DNA from: Burkholderia pyrrocinia
GTDB taxonomy: Bacteria > Pseudomonadota > Gammaproteobacteria > Burkholderiales > Burkholderiaceae
DNA: 64,000 bases
Assembly: GCF_003330765.1 (NCBI RefSeq)
Contig: NZ_CP024903.1
Location: 1,240,001 to 1,304,000, forward strand
Direction of reading: 5' to 3'
The translations under genes were made by a program, and so were the position numbers. The notes beneath the pieces are model-generated. The model did not search any database. It had not been told where the DNA came from and saw nothing but the letters and a program-made list of their open reading frames with translations. Positions 60,903 through 64,000 of this stretch are shown one piece after another (the first letter of the stretch is position 1; each line of letters opens with the position of its first letter).

Positions 60903-61970
60903 ATGGATTTCGTATTCGATGAAGACCAGGAAGCGCTCGCGGACAGCGTGAAGCGCCTGCTGATGACCGAGATGACGCCCGAGCTGATCCGCGAGCTCTG
61001 GGCCACGCCGACCGGGCGCTCGGATGCGCTGTGGGCGCTGTTCGCGTCGCAGGGGCTGACCGCCGTGTCGGTGCCCGAGGCGCACGGCGGCCTCGGCCTG
61101 ACCGAAGCGGAATGGGCGCTGCTCGCGCAGACCTACGGCTACTTCGGCAGCCCCGAGCCGCTGCTCGACACGGCGCTCGTGTCGGCCGGCGTATTGGCGC
61201 GGCTGCCCGCGAGCGACTGGCGCGACGCGCTGTTGCGCGACATCGCCGAAGGGCGCGCGCGCGTCGCGCTCATGCATCCGGTGAACCCGTATGCGGCCGA
61301 CGTGCACGTCGCGCAGACGCTCCTGTGCGAACACCACGGCGAGCTGCACCGCGTCGATCCCGCGCAGTGCGCGTGGCGCGCGGTCGACAGCGTCGACCCG
61401 TCGCGGCGCCTGTTCACGCTCGACTGGGAGCCGTCGCCGGCCACGCGCATCGCGGGCGCCGCCGAGGCCGCGCCGCTGCTGGATCGCGCGCTCGACCACG
61501 GCGCGTTCGCGGTCGCCGCGCAGTTGCTCGGCCTCACGCAGCGCGTGCTCGACGTCGCGCTCGACTACAGCGCTCAGCGCAAGCAGTTCGGCAAGGCGAT
61601 CGGCTCGTACCAGGCGCTCAAGCATCTGCTCGCGGATGTCGCGATCCGCTACGAGTTCGCGCGGCCGGTCGTCGCGCGCGCCGCGCAGGCGATCGCCGAC
61701 GATCATCCGCAGCGCGCGGTGTTCGTGTCGCACGCGAAGCTCGCGGCGACGGCCGCCGCACAGCTTGCCGCGCGCCACACGATGCAGGTGCACGGCGCGA
61801 TCGGCTACACGTGGGAGCTCGATCTGCAGATCTTCATGAAGCGCATCTGGGCGCTCTCCGGCAGTTGGGGCGACAGCGCGTTCCACAAGGCCCGCGTGGC
61901 CGACGCGATCCTCGGCGACGCATTGCCGATCGGCCCCGCGCAGACTTTCGATTTCACCGAGGAATGCTGA
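60903..61970 (+). CDS. Acyl-CoA dehydrogenase, second subunit
   Basis: The 355-aa acyl-CoA dehydrogenase-fold protein contains LGLTQRVLDVALDYSAQRKQFGKAIGSYQALK and AARHTMQVHGAIGYTWELDL. It begins 35 nt after the first acyl-CoA dehydrogenase and is its likely heteromeric partner. Its stop overlaps the thiolase start (TGATG). Which subunit holds the catalytic base cannot be settled by eye. Confidence 0.87.
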   Translation: MDFVFDEDQEALADSVKRLLMTEMTPELIRELWATPTGRSDALWALFASQGLTAVSVPEAHGGLGLTEAEWALLAQTYGYFGSPEPLLDTALVSAGVLARLPASDWRDALLRDIAEGRARVALMHPVNPYAADVHVAQTLLCEHHGELHRVDPAQCAWRAVDSVDPSRRLFTLDWEPSPATRIAGAAEAAPLLDRALDHGAFAVAAQLLGLTQRVLDVALDYSAQRKQFGKAIGSYQALKHLLADVAIRYEFARPVVARAAQAIADDHPQRAVFVSHAKLAATAAAQLAARHTMQVHGAIGYTWELDLQIFMKRIWALSGSWGDSAFHKARVADAILGDALPIGPAQTFDFTEEC

Positions 61971-63121
61971 TGAAACAAGCCTATATCGTCGACGCGCTGC
62001 GCACGCCGACCGGCCGCCGCAAGGGCGGGCTCGCGCACGTGCATGCGGCGGACCTCGGCGGCTTCGTGCTGAAGACGCTCGTCGAACGCAATGCGATCCC
62101 GGCCGACGAATACGACGACGTGGTGTTCGGCTGCGTCGACACGATCGGCCCGCTCGCGGGCAACATCGCGCGCACCTGCTGGCTCGCGGCCGGGCTGCCG
62201 CTGCAGGTGCCGGGCGTGACGGTCGACCGCCAGTGCGGCTCGTCGCAGCAGGCCGTGCACTTCGCCGCGCAGGCCGTGATGAGCGGCGTGCAGGATGTCG
62301 TCGTCGCCGGCGGCGTGCAGACGATGACGCAGATTCCGATCTCGTCCGCGATGACCTGCGCGACGCCGCTCGGCTTCACCGATCCGTTCTCGGGCAGCAC
62401 CGGCTGGCGCGCGCGCTTCGGCGATGCGCCGGTGTCGCAATTCGTCGCCGCGCAGCGGATCGCCGATCACTGGAACCTGTCGCGCGATGCGATGGAGCGT
62501 TATGCGCTCGAAAGCCACCGCCGCGCGGTCGCGGCGATCGAGGCCGGCCATTTCAAGCGGGAAATCGTGCCGCTCGAAGGCGTGATGCACGACGAGACGC
62601 CGCGCCCCGACACGTCGCTGGAAAAGATGGCGACGCTCGAACCGCTCGCGCCGGGCGGCTCGCTGACGGCCGCCGTCGCGAGCCAGACCTGCGACGCGGC
62701 AGCCGCGTTGCTGATCGTGTCGGAGGACGCGCTGAAGCGCTACGGCCTCACGCCGCGCGCGCGCATTCACCACCTGAGCGTGCTCGGCGACGATCCGCTG
62801 TGGATGCTGACCGCGCCGATTCCGGCGACGAAGGCTGCGCTCGCGAAGAGCGGGCTCGACGGGTCGCAGATCGACGTCGTCGAAATGAACGAGGCGTTCG
62901 CGTCGGTCGCGCTCGCGTGGCTTGCCGACACGCGCTTCCCGCACGAAAAGACCAATCCGAACGGCGGCGGCATCGCGCTCGGCCATCCGCTCGGCGCGAC
63001 CGGCGCGCGGCTGATGACGACGCTGCTGCACGAGCTGGAACGCACGGGCGGCCGTTACGGGCTGCAGACGATGTGCGAAGGCGGCGGCCTCGCGAACGTC
63101 ACGATCATCGAGCGCCTGTGA
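61970..63121 (+). CDS. fadA6: Thiolase, FadA6-like
   Basis: The 383-aa protein contains the thiolase nucleophile Cys89 (VDRQCGSS), His339 (ALGHPLGATG) and the second catalytic Cys369 (MCEGGG). It should carry out the CoA-dependent cleavage that ends the steroid ring breakdown. The start overlaps the preceding stop. Acetoacetyl-CoA thiolase function is an alternative, but the context favours FadA6. Confidence 0.88.
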   Translation: MKQAYIVDALRTPTGRRKGGLAHVHAADLGGFVLKTLVERNAIPADEYDDVVFGCVDTIGPLAGNIARTCWLAAGLPLQVPGVTVDRQCGSSQQAVHFAAQAVMSGVQDVVVAGGVQTMTQIPISSAMTCATPLGFTDPFSGSTGWRARFGDAPVSQFVAAQRIADHWNLSRDAMERYALESHRRAVAAIEAGHFKREIVPLEGVMHDETPRPDTSLEKMATLEPLAPGGSLTAAVASQTCDAAAALLIVSEDALKRYGLTPRARIHHLSVLGDDPLWMLTAPIPATKAALAKSGLDGSQIDVVEMNEAFASVALAWLADTRFPHEKTNPNGGGIALGHPLGATGARLMTTLLHELERTGGRYGLQTMCEGGGLANVTIIERL

Positions 63122-63155
63122 GCGCGTCATCTTTCACGATCCACGAGGCATGAGC

Positions 63156-64000
63156 ATGGGAATCTGTAACGGACGCACCGTCATCATCACTGGCGCGGGC
63201 GGCGGGCTCGGGCGCGAATACGCGCTCGCGTTCGCGGCCGAAGGCGCGGCGGTCGTCGTCAACGACATCCGGCACGAAGCGGCACAGGCCGTGTGCGACG
63301 AGATCGCCAAACGAGGTGGAAGCGGCGGCGGCCGCGCGCTCGCGAATTCGGACGACATCACGCAGAGCGACACCGCACAGCGGATCGTCGATGCGGCGCG
63401 CGAAGCGTTCGGCGACGTGCACGTGCTCGTCAACAACGCGGGCATCTGCCGCGACAAGATGTTCACCAGCATGACCGAAGCCGACTGGGACGACGTGATG
63501 CGCGTGCACCTGCGCGGCCACTTCTGCCTGTCGAGCGTGCTGGCGCGCGTGTGGCGCGATGCGGCAAAGGCCGGCCAGCCGGTGGACGCGCGGATCGTCA
63601 ACACGAGTTCGGGGGCCGGGCTGCAAGGCTCGATCGGCCAGTCGAACTACGGCGCGGCGAAGGCCGGGATTGCCGCGCTCACGCTGATGCAGTCGGCCGA
63701 GCTGCAGCGCTACGGCGTGCGCGTGAACGCGCTCGCGCCGGCCGCGCGCACGTCGATGACCGAAGGCGTGTTCGCCGACATGATGAAGAAGCCCGAGGAC
63801 GGCGGCTTCGACTATTTCGATCCGGCCAACGTCGCGCCGCTGGTCGTGTGGCTCGGCAGCGCGCTGTCGGCCGACGTGACGGGCCAGGTGTTCGAGGTCG
63901 CGGGCGGGATGATCGCGGTCGCGGAAGGCTGGCGCACGGGCCCGCGCGTCGATCGCGGCGCGCGCTGGGCGGCGGCCGAGGTCGGCCCGGCAGTCGCGCA
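63156..64000 (+). CDS. SDR-family oxidoreductase, truncated by the window end (IpdF-like)
   Basis: The frame has no stop before 64000 (at least 281 codons). It has the Rossmann TGAGGGLGREYALAF, NNAG, a catalytic Ser in NTSSGAGLQG and Tyr-Lys in SNYGAAKAG, so the catalytic site is complete. In M. tuberculosis, IpdF (Rv3559c) is an SDR of the same pathway, which fits. ATG 63156 has GAGG seven bases upstream; ATG 63150 is possible. The 3-prime end is outside the window. Confidence 0.83.
   Translation, partial: MGICNGRTVIITGAGGGLGREYALAFAAEGAAVVVNDIRHEAAQAVCDEIAKRGGSGGGRALANSDDITQSDTAQRIVDAAREAFGDVHVLVNNAGICRDKMFTSMTEADWDDVMRVHLRGHFCLSSVLARVWRDAAKAGQPVDARIVNTSSGAGLQGSIGQSNYGAAKAGIAALTLMQSAELQRYGVRVNALAPAARTSMTEGVFADMMKKPEDGGFDYFDPANVAPLVVWLGSALSADVTGQVFEVAGGMIAVAEGWRTGPRVDRGARWAAAEVGPAVA

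Noticed and set aside
1..64000. CRISPR arrays, rRNA and tRNA genes
   Set aside because: No regularly spaced repeats of 24-40 bp and no cloverleaf-forming or rRNA-like stretches were found by eye. A tRNAscan and Infernal run would settle this.

Overview
The window is GC-rich (about two thirds G+C by eye) with Burkholderia-type codon use. It carries several families typical of Burkholderia sensu lato: a DUF4148 secreted protein, an MprF/AcvB pair, YXWGXW-repeat proteins and many LysR and GntR regulators. It looks like a secondary chromosome of a Burkholderia cepacia complex-like betaproteobacterium. The genus is inferred from protein content only. No rRNA, tRNA, CRISPR array or intact insertion sequence was seen.

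Layout. (1) 0-6.8 kb: lysyl-phosphatidylglycerol synthase/flippase MprF overlapping the periplasmic lipase-like AcvB/VirJ protein; a small cysteine-rich protein; two co-oriented GntR-class regulators (MocR-type and FCD-type). (2) 6.9-12.5 kb: a sugar-acid operon (MFS permease, GarD/UxaA-type dehydratase, L-KDA-dehydratase-like DHDPS-family enzyme, 2,5-dioxopentanoate dehydrogenase) behind a perfect 20-bp palindrome. It should convert an aldaric or aldonic acid to 2-oxoglutarate. (3) 12.7-15.6 kb: a PotD-like periplasmic binding protein translationally coupled to a Cache/HAMP/GGDEF diguanylate cyclase, with no transporter genes beside it; probably a ligand-to-c-di-GMP signalling pair. (4) 15.7-24.3 kb: DUF4148 protein, D-serine dehydratase with divergent LysR, TauE/SafE permease with divergent LysR, LysE exporter, an aldehyde dehydrogenase relic, and a Tat-exported purple-acid-type phosphatase. 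(5) 24.6-26.9 kb: small envelope proteins and a sigma/anti-sigma/periplasmic sensor operon.

(6) 27.0-31.4 kb: an AT-richer insert with a two-gene cassette, an unknown 259-aa protein overlapping a 710-aa UvrD-like SF1 helicase. It is bounded by an imperfect repeat of about 40 bp and is a candidate defence or mobile-element module. (7) 31.4-41.7 kb: DUF1800/DUF1501 pair, YXWGXW lipoprotein, lone tyrosine recombinase, unknown protein plus OmpA-like protein, LuxR regulator, DUF4377 lipoprotein, DHA2 efflux pump with LysR, and a VOC protein.

(8) 42-64 kb: a steroid-catabolic gene cluster that continues past the right edge. It encodes a group D flavin monooxygenase (HsaA-like), a 3-ketosteroid dehydrogenase-like flavoprotein, a flavin reductase (HsaB-like), a KshB-like reductase, a FadD3-like CoA ligase, an SDR lacking the catalytic Tyr, an HsaC-like extradiol dioxygenase, IpdA/IpdB-like ring hydrolase subunits, two enoyl-CoA hydratases, an IpdC-like flavoprotein, two acyl-CoA dehydrogenases, a FadA6-like thiolase and an SDR cut by the window end. 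Together these would dehydrogenate ring A, hydroxylate and cleave the aromatised ring, and degrade the C/D rings by CoA-ester chemistry. A block of unrelated genes (lysozyme-inhibitor-like lipoprotein, outer-membrane protein, FitAB-type toxin-antitoxin) is inserted between the SDR and the dioxygenase gene.
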